NCBI GenBank assembly: GCA_022843905.1 | Contig: JALHMT010000032.1 | Span: 1-57,738, forward strand | From: Rubrivivax sp. | GTDB lineage: Bacteria; Pseudomonadota; Gammaproteobacteria; Burkholderiales; Burkholderiaceae_C | Length of the DNA stretch: 57,738 nucleotides | Direction: 5' to 3' | Part shown: positions 36,785-44,995 of the stretch, in pieces | How the letters are laid out: the number at the start of each line of letters is the position of its first letter | Numbering within the stretch: the first letter of the stretch is position 1 | The notes under the pieces: generated by a model | What the model saw: only the letters and a program-made list of their open reading frames with translations | Told to the model about the DNA's origin: nothing | The model's database searches: none | Translations under genes and position numbers: made by a program

Positions 36785-39136
36785 ATGCGTGCACTGCGCG
36801 CCGCCTGCGGTGGCAGCCTGTGGTGCCTGGCCGGCCTGGGCCCGGCGCTGGCGCAGCCGACGTCCGAGCCGGCGCCCGGGGTGCTGCTGCAGCCCGCCGT
36901 CACGCCGGCTTCGGGGACCCCGGCGTCCCAGCTTCCCATCGTGCTTCGTGCGGACCGCTTGAATGCCAGGCCCGACCTGGACGCCCAGGCCGAGGGCAGT
37001 GTCGAGTTCCGGCGCGGCACGTTGACCATCCGTGCCGACCGCCTCACCTACGACACACCCGAGGATCTGGCGCGCGCCACCGGTCAGGTCGTGGTGCGGC
37101 GCGACGGTGCCGTCTACCGAGGCCCCGAGCTGCAGTTGCGCGTGCAGCGCTTCGAGGGCTTCTTCCTGCAGCCCGAGTTCGAGTTCGAGCGTCTGGGGTC
37201 GGGCGGGCGCGCCGAGCGTGTGGACTTCATCGACAGCTCGCGTGCCACGGCGACGCAGGCGCTCTACACGAGCTGCCCGCGCGGCGACGGCGCCCAGCCC
37301 GACTGGGTGCTGACCACGCGCAGCGTGCGCATGGACTTCGACGCCAACGAAGGTGTGGCCGAAGGCGCGGTGCTGCGGTTCCTGGGTGTGCCCATCCTGG
37401 CCGCACCGGTGTTGAGTTTTCCGCTGACGGACGACCGCAAGAGCGGCTGGCTGCCGCCCAGCTTCAACCTCGACAACCGCAGCGGTCTCGAGGTCTCGGT
37501 GCCCTACTACTGGAACATCGCGCCGAACCGGGACGCGACCATCACGCCGCGCATCGTCACGCGTCGTGGCTTGGGTGCGGCGGGCGAGTTCCGCTATCTC
37601 GAACGATCGTTCAGCGGACAGCTCAACCTCGACCTGCTGCCCAACGACCGCGTGGCCGACCGGTCGCGGCACTCGCTGAGCTTCCTGCACGACGGTACGG
37701 TCGGCCCGGGCATCCGCTATCTGGCGCGCATCGACCGCGTGTCCGACGACGACTGGTGGCGTGATTTCCCCGATGCCGGCCGGGTGCTGACGCCGCGCCT
37801 GCTGCCACTGCGCCTGGCGGCGGCCCGCGATCTGAGCTTCGGCAAGGCGCGCGGTGAAGCCTACGCCCAGGTGCTGCGCTGGCAGGTGCTTCAGGGCAGC
37901 GAGCTCATCACGCCGCCCTACGAGCGCAGCCCCCAGGTGGGGGCCCGGCTGGGCGGCCGGGCGGCCGGGGGCCTGGAATGGCAGGCCGAGACCGAGGTCA
38001 ACCGCTTCACGCTGCCGTCCTTTGCCTCCTTGCAGGACAACCGTCTCGAAGGCTCGCGCTGGCATGCGCTGGCCAGCGTGTCGCGGCCCTGGCGCGAGCC
38101 GGGCTGGTGGGTGGTGCCGCGCTTGAACCTGAATGCGGCCAGCTACCGCACCGACAGTCCGATGAGCGACGGCCGCAGCAGCGCTTCGCGGGTGATTCCC
38201 AGCCTGAGCGTCGACGCCGGTCTGGAGTTCGAGCGCGAGGCGGTGTTCTTCGGCCGGCCGCTGCGGCAGACGCTGGAGCCGCGCATCCACTACGTGAACA
38301 CGCCTTTCCGCGCACAGAGCACCCTGCCCAACTTCGACTCCGCCGAGCGTGACTTCAACTTCACGTCGATCTTCGTCGACAACAGCTTCACCGGCATCGA
38401 CCGCGTCTCCGACTCGCACCAGATCGCCGCCGGCGTCACCACGCGGCTGCTCGACGGGGCCAGCGGTGCCGAGGCCCTGCGGCTGGGCATCGTTCAGCGC
38501 TACCTGCTGCGCACGCAGAACATCACCGCCGACGGTGTGCCGCTGGAGCAGCGCCTGTCGGACCTGCTGCTGGTCGGTGCGACCTCGGTCGTCCCGCACT
38601 GGACCTTCGAGACGGCGTTGCAGTACAGCCCCGACATCGCCAGAACGCGTCGCGCCCTGCTCGCCGCGCGCTGGGCACCCGGTGAATTCCGCACGCTCAG
38701 CACCACTTATCGACTGACGCGTGGCGCCAGTGAGCAACTCGAAGTAGGCTGGCAGTGGCCCTTGCGTCTGTCCTCGCCGGGGCCGGCGGCCCAGGCCCGG
38801 GCTTCGGCGCCGACGGCGGCCCTGTCCGGCAGTGGCTGTGGTGGCGCGTGGTACACCGTGGGCCGCGTCAACTACAGCGTGCAGGAGCGCCGCATCACCG
38901 ATTCCGTGGTCGGCTTCGAGTACGACGCCGGTTGCTGGATCGGCCGGGTGGTGGCCGAGCGTCTGTCCACGGGCCGCAGCGAGGCCACCACGCGCCTGCT
39001 CCTGCAACTCGAGCTGGTCGGGCTGTCCCGCATCGGTGCCAACCCCCTGAAGGTCTTGAAGGACAATATCCCTGGCTACCGACTGCTTCGCGACGACGTC
39101 CCGGCGGCGACACCCGCAACACAGACCTATGACTGA
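36785..39136 (+). CDS. lptD: LPS-assembly outer membrane protein LptD
   Basis: Outer-membrane beta-barrel that, with LptE, inserts lipopolysaccharide into the outer leaflet. 783 residues from the ATG at 36785; a GTG at 36758 is an in-frame alternative, neither with a good ribosome site. The signal peptide ends near GPALAQP. An OstA/LptA-like jellyroll (~45-200, LRADRLNARPDLD, VEFRRGTLTIRADRLTYD) precedes the barrel. Cysteines expected to form the plug disulfides are in YTSCPRG and YDAGCWIGR. The stop overlaps surA by 8 bases. Its partner LptE is encoded at 53976. Confidence 0.94.
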   Translation: MRALRAACGGSLWCLAGLGPALAQPTSEPAPGVLLQPAVTPASGTPASQLPIVLRADRLNARPDLDAQAEGSVEFRRGTLTIRADRLTYDTPEDLARATGQVVVRRDGAVYRGPELQLRVQRFEGFFLQPEFEFERLGSGGRAERVDFIDSSRATATQALYTSCPRGDGAQPDWVLTTRSVRMDFDANEGVAEGAVLRFLGVPILAAPVLSFPLTDDRKSGWLPPSFNLDNRSGLEVSVPYYWNIAPNRDATITPRIVTRRGLGAAGEFRYLERSFSGQLNLDLLPNDRVADRSRHSLSFLHDGTVGPGIRYLARIDRVSDDDWWRDFPDAGRVLTPRLLPLRLAAARDLSFGKARGEAYAQVLRWQVLQGSELITPPYERSPQVGARLGGRAAGGLEWQAETEVNRFTLPSFASLQDNRLEGSRWHALASVSRPWREPGWWVVPRLNLNAASYRTDSPMSDGRSSASRVIPSLSVDAGLEFEREAVFFGRPLRQTLEPRIHYVNTPFRAQSTLPNFDSAERDFNFTSIFVDNSFTGIDRVSDSHQIAAGVTTRLLDGASGAEALRLGIVQRYLLRTQNITADGVPLEQRLSDLLLVGATSVVPHWTFETALQYSPDIARTRRALLAARWAPGEFRTLSTTYRLTRGASEQLEVGWQWPLRLSSPGPAAQARASAPTAALSGSGCGGAWYTVGRVNYSVQERRITDSVVGFEYDAGCWIGRVVAERLSTGRSEATTRLLLQLELVGLSRIGANPLKVLKDNIPGYRLLRDDVPAATPATQTYD

Positions 39137-40448
39137 TCTCCACCGTCTTTCGCGACAAGCTGCCTTCGTGCTGCTGCTGGCCGGCCTGGTTCCCGTGGCC
39201 ATGGGCCAGGGCCGCAGCGCCGTGCGCAGCGGCGACTACATCCATGCCGTGGTCAACCAGGAACTCGTCACCGTCGGCGAGATCGAGCAGCGCATGGCGC
39301 GCGCTCGCGACATGGCCGCGCGGTCGGGTCAGCGGCTGCCGCCCGAGTCCGACCTTCGCCAGCAGGTCATCGATGCGCTGATCGAGGAGCGCGTCATCGT
39401 CACCTACGCTCGCGAGAGCGGCCTCAAGGTCGATGATCCCGAGGTCGATCGTGCCGTTCAGAACGTGGCCGCCCAGAACCAGCTCACGCTGGAACAGTTC
39501 CGTGCAAGGCTCCGGGCAGAGGGCATCGACTACGCGCGCTTCCGCGCCAACCTGCGCGACCAGATGCTCGTCGAACGCGTGCGCGAACGCGAGGTCTACC
39601 AGCGCATCCGCATCACCGACGGCGACATCGATCGCTTCGTCGAGGAACAGCGCCGCGGCACGCAGGCCGACACCGAACTGAACATCTCGCAGGTGCTGGT
39701 CACCGTGCCCGAGGGGGCCGACGACGCCACCGTGGCAGCCCGCCGCGCGCGTGCCGAGGCAGCGCTGGCGCGCATCCAGGCCGGCCAGGACTTCGCCGCC
39801 GTGGCGCGCGAGATGTCCGAAGACGGCAACCGAGAACGCGGCGGCGAGATCGGCCTGCGCCAGGCCGCGCGGCTGCCCGACCTCTTCGTCGACACGGTGC
39901 GCGGCCTGCAGCCCGGCCAGGTGGTGGCCGCACCGGTGCGAAGCGGCGCCGGTTTCCATGTGCTCAAGCTGGTCGAGCGACGGGAAGGCGCCGCGCTGCG
40001 CCAGTCGCAGACCCGCGCGCGCCACATCCTCTTGCGCACCTCGCCGCAGCTTTCAGCTGCCGTGGCCTCGCAGCGCCTGGCCGACTACAAGCGCCAGATC
40101 GAGACCGGCGGCCGCAGCTTCGACGAACTGGCGCGGCTGTACTCCGAGGACGGCTCGGCGCCGCAGGGCGGTGAGCTCGGCTGGGCGGCGCCCGGCATGT
40201 TCGTGCCCGAGTTCGAGGAAGCCATGAACGCGCTGGCGCCCGGCGGCATCTCCGCGCCGGTGGTCTCGCGCTTCGGCGTGCACCTGATCCAGGTGCTGGA
40301 GCGACGCGATGTCGCGCTCGATCCCAAGCAGGTGCGCGAGCAGGCGCGCAGCGTGCTGCGCGAACAGAAGTTCGAGGACGCGTACCTCGAATGGGCCAAG
40401 GACCTGCGGGCCCGCGCCTACATCGAGATGCGCGAGCCGCCCCTCTGA
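39129..40448 (+). CDS. surA: periplasmic chaperone and peptidyl-prolyl isomerase SurA
   Basis: Periplasmic folding factor for outer-membrane beta-barrels, including LptD encoded just upstream. 439 residues; the signal peptide ends near PVAMGQ. An N-terminal SurA helical domain (~35-165, VVNQELVTVGEIEQRM) is followed by two parvulin domains (~175-280 and ~288-390). The second has RARHILLRTSPQLS, LYSEDGSAPQGGELGW and SRFGVHLIQVLERR. The first also keeps GGEIGL and GFHVLKLVERR. Translation is coupled to lptD through the 8-base overlap, and rsmA follows after 23 bases. Confidence 0.95.
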   Translation: MTDLHRLSRQAAFVLLLAGLVPVAMGQGRSAVRSGDYIHAVVNQELVTVGEIEQRMARARDMAARSGQRLPPESDLRQQVIDALIEERVIVTYARESGLKVDDPEVDRAVQNVAAQNQLTLEQFRARLRAEGIDYARFRANLRDQMLVERVREREVYQRIRITDGDIDRFVEEQRRGTQADTELNISQVLVTVPEGADDATVAARRARAEAALARIQAGQDFAAVAREMSEDGNRERGGEIGLRQAARLPDLFVDTVRGLQPGQVVAAPVRSGAGFHVLKLVERREGAALRQSQTRARHILLRTSPQLSAAVASQRLADYKRQIETGGRSFDELARLYSEDGSAPQGGELGWAAPGMFVPEFEEAMNALAPGGISAPVVSRFGVHLIQVLERRDVALDPKQVREQARSVLREQKFEDAYLEWAKDLRARAYIEMREPPL

Positions 40449-40471
40449 CGGCGGCAAGAAGGCGCGCCTCC

Positions 40472-41278
40472 TTGGCCCACGTCGCACGCAAGCGCTTCGG
40501 ACAGCACTTCCTGGTCGATGCCGGCGTCATCGCCGGCATCGTCGACGTGATCGACCCGCGACCGGGTCAGGCGCTGGTCGAGATCGGACCCGGTCTGGGT
40601 GCCATGACGCAGCCGCTGGTGGAGCGCGCCGGCGCGCTGACCGTCATCGAACTCGACCGCGACCTGGCGGCGCGGCTGCGCAGGCACGCTCAGCTCACGG
40701 TGATCGAGGCCGACGTGCTGAAGGTCGACTTCGCCGCGCTGGCTGAGTCTGCCGGCCGCAAGCTGCGCGTGGTGGGCAACCTGCCCTACAACATCTCCAC
40801 GCCCATCCTGTTCCACCTGCTGCAGGTGGCGCCACAGGTCGCCGACCAGCACTTCATGCTGCAGAAGGAAGTGGTCGAGCGCATGGCGGCGGCCCCGGGC
40901 AGCAAGGACTACGGACGGCTGACCGTGATGCTGCAGTGGCGCTACGACATCGAAAGCGTGCTCGATGTGCCACCCGACGCCTTCGACCCGCCGCCGCGTG
41001 TCGACTCGGCGGTGGTGCGCATGCTGCCCTTGCCCGCTGCCGCGCCGGTGATGCCCGCGCTGCTGTCCGAGATCGTCACCGTGGCCTTTTCGCAGCGCCG
41101 CAAACTGCTGCGCAACACGCTCGGCCGCTGGCTCGAGGAACGCGGTGTCGACAGCGGTTTCGACACGCAGCGCCGTGCCGAGGAGGTGCCGGTGCACGAG
41201 TACCTCGCACTGGCGCTTCAGGCCGCCGCCGGGGACGCCCGGTCAAACGGCCCCGCTGACCTCGTCAGGCGGCGTTGA
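40472..41278 (+). CDS. rsmA: 16S rRNA dimethyladenosine transferase RsmA (KsgA)
   Basis: Dimethylates two adjacent adenines in the 3' hairpin of 16S rRNA (A1518/A1519 in E. coli numbering). 268 residues from a TTG start (MAHVARKRFGQHFL) with AAGAAGG upstream. Motif I is VEIGPGLGAMTQPL, the acidic SAM contact is VIELDRDLA, and the catalytic NLPY is in VVGNLPYNISTPIL. The C-terminal domain holds FSQRRKLLRNTLGRW. It is the last gene of the lptD-surA-rsmA operon. The stop overlaps by 14 bases the end of a possible reading frame on the other strand (41265). Confidence 0.94.
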   Translation: MAHVARKRFGQHFLVDAGVIAGIVDVIDPRPGQALVEIGPGLGAMTQPLVERAGALTVIELDRDLAARLRRHAQLTVIEADVLKVDFAALAESAGRKLRVVGNLPYNISTPILFHLLQVAPQVADQHFMLQKEVVERMAAAPGSKDYGRLTVMLQWRYDIESVLDVPPDAFDPPPRVDSAVVRMLPLPAAAPVMPALLSEIVTVAFSQRRKLLRNTLGRWLEERGVDSGFDTQRRAEEVPVHEYLALALQAAAGDARSNGPADLVRRR

Positions 41279-41465
41279 GCCACATGGCGGTGTCGAAAGC
41301 GCTGCTCATCATCGGCATGTTGGTGCCGAAGTTGGGGTTGGCGCCGGTCTTGGGCACCGGTGCCTTGGCTGCCGGCTTGGCAACCGTCGTCGTCTGGGCC
41401 ACTTCCGTAGCCCGCTCCCATGACCCGATTTCCTGGGAGCGGGCTACTGAAAAGAATAGAAGCAC
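41265..41465 (-). pseudogene. possible orphan 3' gene remnant
   Basis: A 66-residue frame whose last ~45 residues look coding (VAKPAAKAPVPKTGANPNFG, ending in MWLNAA), with high GC at third positions. Its first ~20 residues come only from the barstar 3' end and the adjacent palindrome. This pattern suggests the tail of a former gene whose 5' part was lost when the ribonuclease-barstar segment and palindrome arrived. I do not recognise the family. It could also be a chance frame. Confidence 0.35.
41407..41447. repeat. GTAG-type palindrome (REP-like) at the barstar 3' end
   Basis: Perfect 14-bp arms (GTAGCCCGCTCCCA and TGGGAGCGGGCTAC) enclose a 13-base loop. REP elements mobilised by RAYT transposases start with GTAG or GGAG before a hairpin, and this has that form. 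The barstar stop codon (TAG, 41444-41446) is provided by the arm itself. It could double as the terminator of the RNase-barstar pair. Confidence 0.55.
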
Positions 41466-41839
41466 CTGAACGGTATTCGTCGGTCTCCCCAGTAGTCGGC
41501 CGCATCCCGGAAGACATCGAGCAACTGCTCGCGCGCCTCGCGGTCGAAGCGCGGGTTGTCGGGCAGCTGCTCGAGCACGACCACGAAACCAGGCTGTGAG
41601 CCCGACTTGTGAACGAGATCGGTCATGCAGTCGTACAGCGCGTCGAGGTTCTTGCCGAAATGCGCCGGGAACAGGAACGCCGTTGCGATCGCCTCCAGCA
41701 CTTCCTGCTTCGACTGCACGTCCGACAGGTTCGCATAGAGGAAATGCTGGCCGGTGGACTCGGCCGCCTGCATGAGGTCTTCGACCCGGTAGGCCCGGAT
41801 CGACTGAACGATGTTCGGTCGGATGGTCTGCAACTCCAT
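41444..41839 (-). CDS. barstar-family ribonuclease inhibitor
   Basis: Cytoplasmic inhibitor expected to neutralise the ribonuclease encoded directly upstream. 131 residues with a GAGGAGG ribosome site before the ATG. Barstar signatures are ANLSDVQSKQEVLEAIATAF, then FPAHFGKNLDALYDCMTDL (the barnase-contacting helix), and FVVVLEQLP. The extra C-terminal part ends IPFRCFYSFQ, with the stop codon inside the GTAG palindrome, so the true ancestral C-terminus may have been longer. It follows the ribonuclease after 51 bases, the order seen in other ribonuclease-barstar pairs. Confidence 0.9.
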   Translation of the reverse strand: MELQTIRPNIVQSIRAYRVEDLMQAAESTGQHFLYANLSDVQSKQEVLEAIATAFLFPAHFGKNLDALYDCMTDLVHKSGSQPGFVVVLEQLPDNPRFDREAREQLLDVFRDAADYWGDRRIPFRCFYSFQ

Positions 41840-41890
41840 GGTCGCGTGCCTCCTCAAGGGATCAATGGTTGTAAACCTGGGCCGGTCCGA

Positions 41891-42331
41891 TCACTGCCCT
41901 ATGCGCTTGAAGCTGGAGTAGTGATCGGCGGTGTAATAACAAACTTCCGGCGCCGACGGTGGCGAGCCGGCGCAGACGATGCGCCGGGCTCCCCGATTCC
42001 TGGCCCCGGGTGTCTTGACGGTGTACTCCCGGTACATGCCTCTGGGCTTGCGTGGCAGGATGCCTTCACGGTTGAAGAACACCGTGCCGTCCTTGGTGTA
42101 CGGGAAGGGTCCGCCGGCGAGGATCAGCTTCTTCGTGCGCTGCGCCTCGGCCGGCAGGGCCTGCAGCGCGATGGTTTCCATCGATGCTGCGGGGTCCGCT
42201 GGGGGGTCGGCTCTGCGTGCTTCGGCGACCGATCCGGTGGCAATGCAGGCGACTGCAAAAGCAGCCACGCCCAACTTGCAAACCGCCTGTCGGAGCGCAC
42301 CACTCCGAACAGCGAAACCGGTCAGAAACAC
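41891..42331 (-). CDS. secreted guanyl-specific ribonuclease (RNase Sa/barnase-type)
   Basis: A microbial ribonuclease of the N1/T1/barnase family, 146 residues from a GTG at 42329-42331. The signal region (~10-36) is followed by a mature domain of about 95 residues. The active-site set matches RNase Sa: Glu102 (YREYTV), Arg116/117 (RGARRIV) and His137 (YYTADHYSSF). GGPFPYTKDGTVFFNREG and LPRKPRGMY are family hallmarks. The probable roles are extracellular RNA degradation or a toxin delivered to competitors, with barstar protecting the producer. The start is uncertain: the frame stays open to 42424. The upstream bases are noticeably AT-richer than the neighbourhood, hinting at acquisition. 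Confidence 0.9.
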   Translation of the reverse strand: MFLTGFAVRSGALRQAVCKLGVAAFAVACIATGSVAEARRADPPADPAASMETIALQALPAEAQRTKKLILAGGPFPYTKDGTVFFNREGILPRKPRGMYREYTVKTPGARNRGARRIVCAGSPPSAPEVCYYTADHYSSFKRIGQ

Positions 42332-42403
42332 GGGGAAACCCTGAAAATTCAAACCAAAATGGTACCGGAATCGGTCCGGAAACTCAAGCTGGTGCACAAA
42401 AAT

Positions 42404-42438
42404 GTAGCACCCCCGGAGGGGCATTAGCGGGTGCTTAC
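42404..42438. repeat. second GTAG-type hairpin, upstream of the ribonuclease gene
   Basis: GTAGCACCC (42404-42412) pairs with GGGTGC-T-TAC (42429-42438) with one bulged T; an inner CCCC/GGGG pair can also form. Like the palindrome at 41407 it opens with GTAG, and the two bracket the ribonuclease-barstar pair. Confidence 0.4.
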
Positions 42439-42449
42439 ATACTATTTCA

Positions 42450-42466
42450 GCCCCATGAAAAGGGGC
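42450..42466. terminator. short hairpin downstream of malic enzyme
   Basis: GCCCC and GGGGC arms with a 7-base A/T-containing loop lie 35 bases beyond the malic enzyme stop on its strand. It is a possible weak terminator without a T-run. Confidence 0.35.
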
Positions 42467-42500
42467 GTGTCAGGGAAAAACGTGTTCTTTCTCGGACGGT

Positions 42501-44819
42501 TCAGCGCAAGGCGCTGGCATCGGCGACGGTCAACGCCGTCATGTTCACGATTCGCCTGACCGTGGCCGATGAAGTGAGTACGTGCACTGGCTTGGCGGCG
42601 CCGAGCAGCACGGGTCCGACGGCAATGCCACCGCCGGCGGCTGTCTTCAGCAGGTTGTACGAGATGTTCGCCGCATCGATGTTCGGCAGCACCAGCAGAT
42701 TGGCATTCCCCGTCAGGGTGCTGTGGGGCATCAGGTTGTGGCGCAGCGCACCGTCCAGTGCCACGTCGCCGTGCATCTCGCCGTCGACCTCCAGCCAGGG
42801 CGCTTGCGCCTTCAACAACGAGAGTGTCTTGCGCATCTTCACCGCGCCGGGGTGCTCGTGCGTGCCGAAGTTGCTGGCGCTGAGCAGCGCGGCCTTGGGC
42901 TGGATGCCGAAGCGCAGCATCTCCTCGGCGGCCATGACGGTGATCTCGCAGAGCTCCTCGGCGTTGGGGTCGGCGTTGACATGGGTATCGACCAGGAAGA
43001 TCTGCCGGCCGGGCAGCATCAGCCCGTTCATGCAGGCATAGATCTGCACGTCCTGAGCCGTGCTCGGGCTGCCGCCCTCGCGCTTGCCGATGACCTGGTC
43101 GATGTAATGCAGATGGGTGGCCGTGGTGCCCCAGGTGCCGCACAGCATGCCGTCGACCTCGCCCTTGTGCAGCAGCATGGCGCCGATCAGGGTCAGCCGG
43201 CGGCGCATCTCGATCTTGGCCACCTGCACCGTGATGCCCTTGCGCTCCGTCATGCGGTGGTAGGTCTGCCAGAAGTCGCGGTAGCGATGGTCCTGCTCGA
43301 CGTTGACGACGTCGTAGTCCAGGCCCTCCTTCAGCCGCAGGCCGAACTTCTCGATGCGCTGCGCGATCACCGAAGGGCGGCCGATCAGCGTGGGCCGCGC
43401 CAGGCTCTCGTCGACCACCACCTGCACGGCGCGCAGCACGCGCTCTTCCTCGCCCTCGGCGTAGGCCACGCGCCGGTGCGTCGCGGCCTTGGCCAGGGTG
43501 AAGATGGGCTTCATCATGTTGCCGGAGGCATAGACGAAGCTCTGCAGGCGCTCGCGATAGGCACCCATGTCGGAGATGGGCCGCAGGGCCACGCCGGAGG
43601 CTGCCGCCGCTTCCGCCACGGCCGGCGCGATCTTCATCATCAGCCGAGGATCGAAGGGTTTGGGGATCAGGTATTCGGGCCCGAAGCTCAGCGTGGCGCC
43701 GGCATAGGCGGCGGCCACCACTTCGCTCTGCTCGGCCTGCGCCAGCTCGGCGATGGCGTGCACCGCGGCGATCTCCATGGCGTCGGTCACCGTCGTCGCG
43801 CCGCAGTCCAGTGCGCCGCGGAAGATGTACGGGAAGCACAGGACGTTGTTGACCTGATTGGGGTAGTCGGTGCGTCCGGTGGCGATGATGGCGTCGCTGC
43901 GCACGGCCTTCACCTCCTCGGGCAGGATCTCGGGCGTCGGGTTGGCCAGGGCGAAGATGATCGGATTCGCCGCCATGTCGGCCACCATCGACGGCTTCAG
44001 CACGCCGCCGGCGGACAGGCCCAGGAAGATGTCGGCGCCCTGCATGACCTCTGCCAGCGTGCGAAGCCCGGTGCGCTGCGCGAAGAAGGCCTTGTCCTCG
44101 TCCATCAGTTCCAGGCGGCCTTCGTAGACCACACCGGCCAGGTCGGTGACCCAGATGTTCTCGCGCCTGAGGCCGAGCTTGACGAGCAGGCCCAGGCAGG
44201 CGAGGGCTGCCGCGCCGGCGCCCGACGCCACCAGCTTGACCTCGCCGATCGGCTTTCCGGTGACCTTCAAGGCGTTCAGCGTGGCAGCGCCGACCACGAT
44301 GGCGGTGCCGTGCTGGTCGTCGTGGAAGACGGGAATCTTCATGCGCTCGCGCAGGCGGCGCTCGACGTAGAAGCAGTCCGGCGCCTTGATGTCCTCCAGG
44401 TTGATGCCGCCGAACGTGGGTTCCAGCGCCGCGATCACATCGACCAGCTTGTCCAGGTTCTTCTCGTTGATCTCGATGTCGAAGACATCGATGCCGGCGA
44501 ACTTCTTGAAGAGCACGGCCTTGCCCTCCATCACCGGCTTGGCGGCCAGCGGACCGATGTCGCCCAGGCCCAGCACGGCGGTGCCGTTGGTGACCACGGC
44601 GACCAGGTTGCCGCGCGAGGTGTACCTGAAGGCGTTGGCCGGGTCGGCCACGATCTCTTCACAGGCCGCCGCCACGCCAGGCGAGTAGGCCAGCGCGAGA
44701 TCGCGCTGGTTCAGCATCTGCTTGGTGGCGCTGATGGCGATCTTGCCCGGGGTGGGGAACTCGTGGTACTCGAGGGCAGCCCGTCTGAGTTCGGCTCGTC
44801 GTTCTTCGGCGGTGGACAT
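42501..44819 (-). CDS. maeB: NADP-dependent malic enzyme, MaeB-type
   Basis: Oxidative decarboxylation of malate to pyruvate with NADPH production. 772 residues: malic enzyme domains at ~1-425, then a phosphotransacetylase-like regulatory domain at ~440-772, as in E. coli MaeB (759). Seen: YSPGVAAACEEI, EGKAVLFKKFAGIDVFDIEI (catalytic Lys), KIPVFHDDQHGTA (metal Asp pair) and VASGAGAAALACL (nucleotide fold). The PTA part has GTWGTTATHLHYIDQVIG. The start is the ATG at 44817-44819 (MSTAEERR). It diverges from the DctS/DctR pair across 176 bases holding four 11-bp repeats, so shared C4-dicarboxylate control is plausible. Confidence 0.95.
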   Translation of the reverse strand: MSTAEERRAELRRAALEYHEFPTPGKIAISATKQMLNQRDLALAYSPGVAAACEEIVADPANAFRYTSRGNLVAVVTNGTAVLGLGDIGPLAAKPVMEGKAVLFKKFAGIDVFDIEINEKNLDKLVDVIAALEPTFGGINLEDIKAPDCFYVERRLRERMKIPVFHDDQHGTAIVVGAATLNALKVTGKPIGEVKLVASGAGAAALACLGLLVKLGLRRENIWVTDLAGVVYEGRLELMDEDKAFFAQRTGLRTLAEVMQGADIFLGLSAGGVLKPSMVADMAANPIIFALANPTPEILPEEVKAVRSDAIIATGRTDYPNQVNNVLCFPYIFRGALDCGATTVTDAMEIAAVHAIAELAQAEQSEVVAAAYAGATLSFGPEYLIPKPFDPRLMMKIAPAVAEAAAASGVALRPISDMGAYRERLQSFVYASGNMMKPIFTLAKAATHRRVAYAEGEEERVLRAVQVVVDESLARPTLIGRPSVIAQRIEKFGLRLKEGLDYDVVNVEQDHRYRDFWQTYHRMTERKGITVQVAKIEMRRRLTLIGAMLLHKGEVDGMLCGTWGTTATHLHYIDQVIGKREGGSPSTAQDVQIYACMNGLMLPGRQIFLVDTHVNADPNAEELCEITVMAAEEMLRFGIQPKAALLSASNFGTHEHPGAVKMRKTLSLLKAQAPWLEVDGEMHGDVALDGALRHNLMPHSTLTGNANLLVLPNIDAANISYNLLKTAAGGGIAVGPVLLGAAKPVHVLTSSATVRRIVNMTALTVADASALR

Positions 44820-44846
44820 GCGGCTGACTCCTGGCGGGCTGGCGCG

Positions 44847-44890
44847 GTGATGGCGCCGTGATGACGCTGTGATGACGCTGTGATGGCGCG
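44847..44890. repeat. four tandem 11-bp repeats upstream of maeB
   Basis: Four head-to-tail copies: GTGATGGCGCC, GTGATGACGCT, GTGATGACGCT, GTGATGGCGCG. They begin 28 bases upstream of the maeB ATG, within the divergent region shared with the dctS-like gene. An 11-bp period puts copies on one face of the helix, so they may form a multi-site operator; a simple tandem expansion is the alternative. Confidence 0.7.
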
Positions 44891-44995
44891 GGCGCGGATT
44901 GTAGGTTCCGCAGTGTGCCGGCCGGGCATGCCCCCACCCATGCGAGAAACTGCGTATCAGCCCGACCCGCGACATCGCGAATACTGCGCCCCACG

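Noticed and set aside
42404..42466. CRISPR-like or attachment-site repeats near the ribonuclease gene
   Set aside because: Only single hairpins were seen; no repeated unit with spacers and no direct repeat matching the other flank was found.
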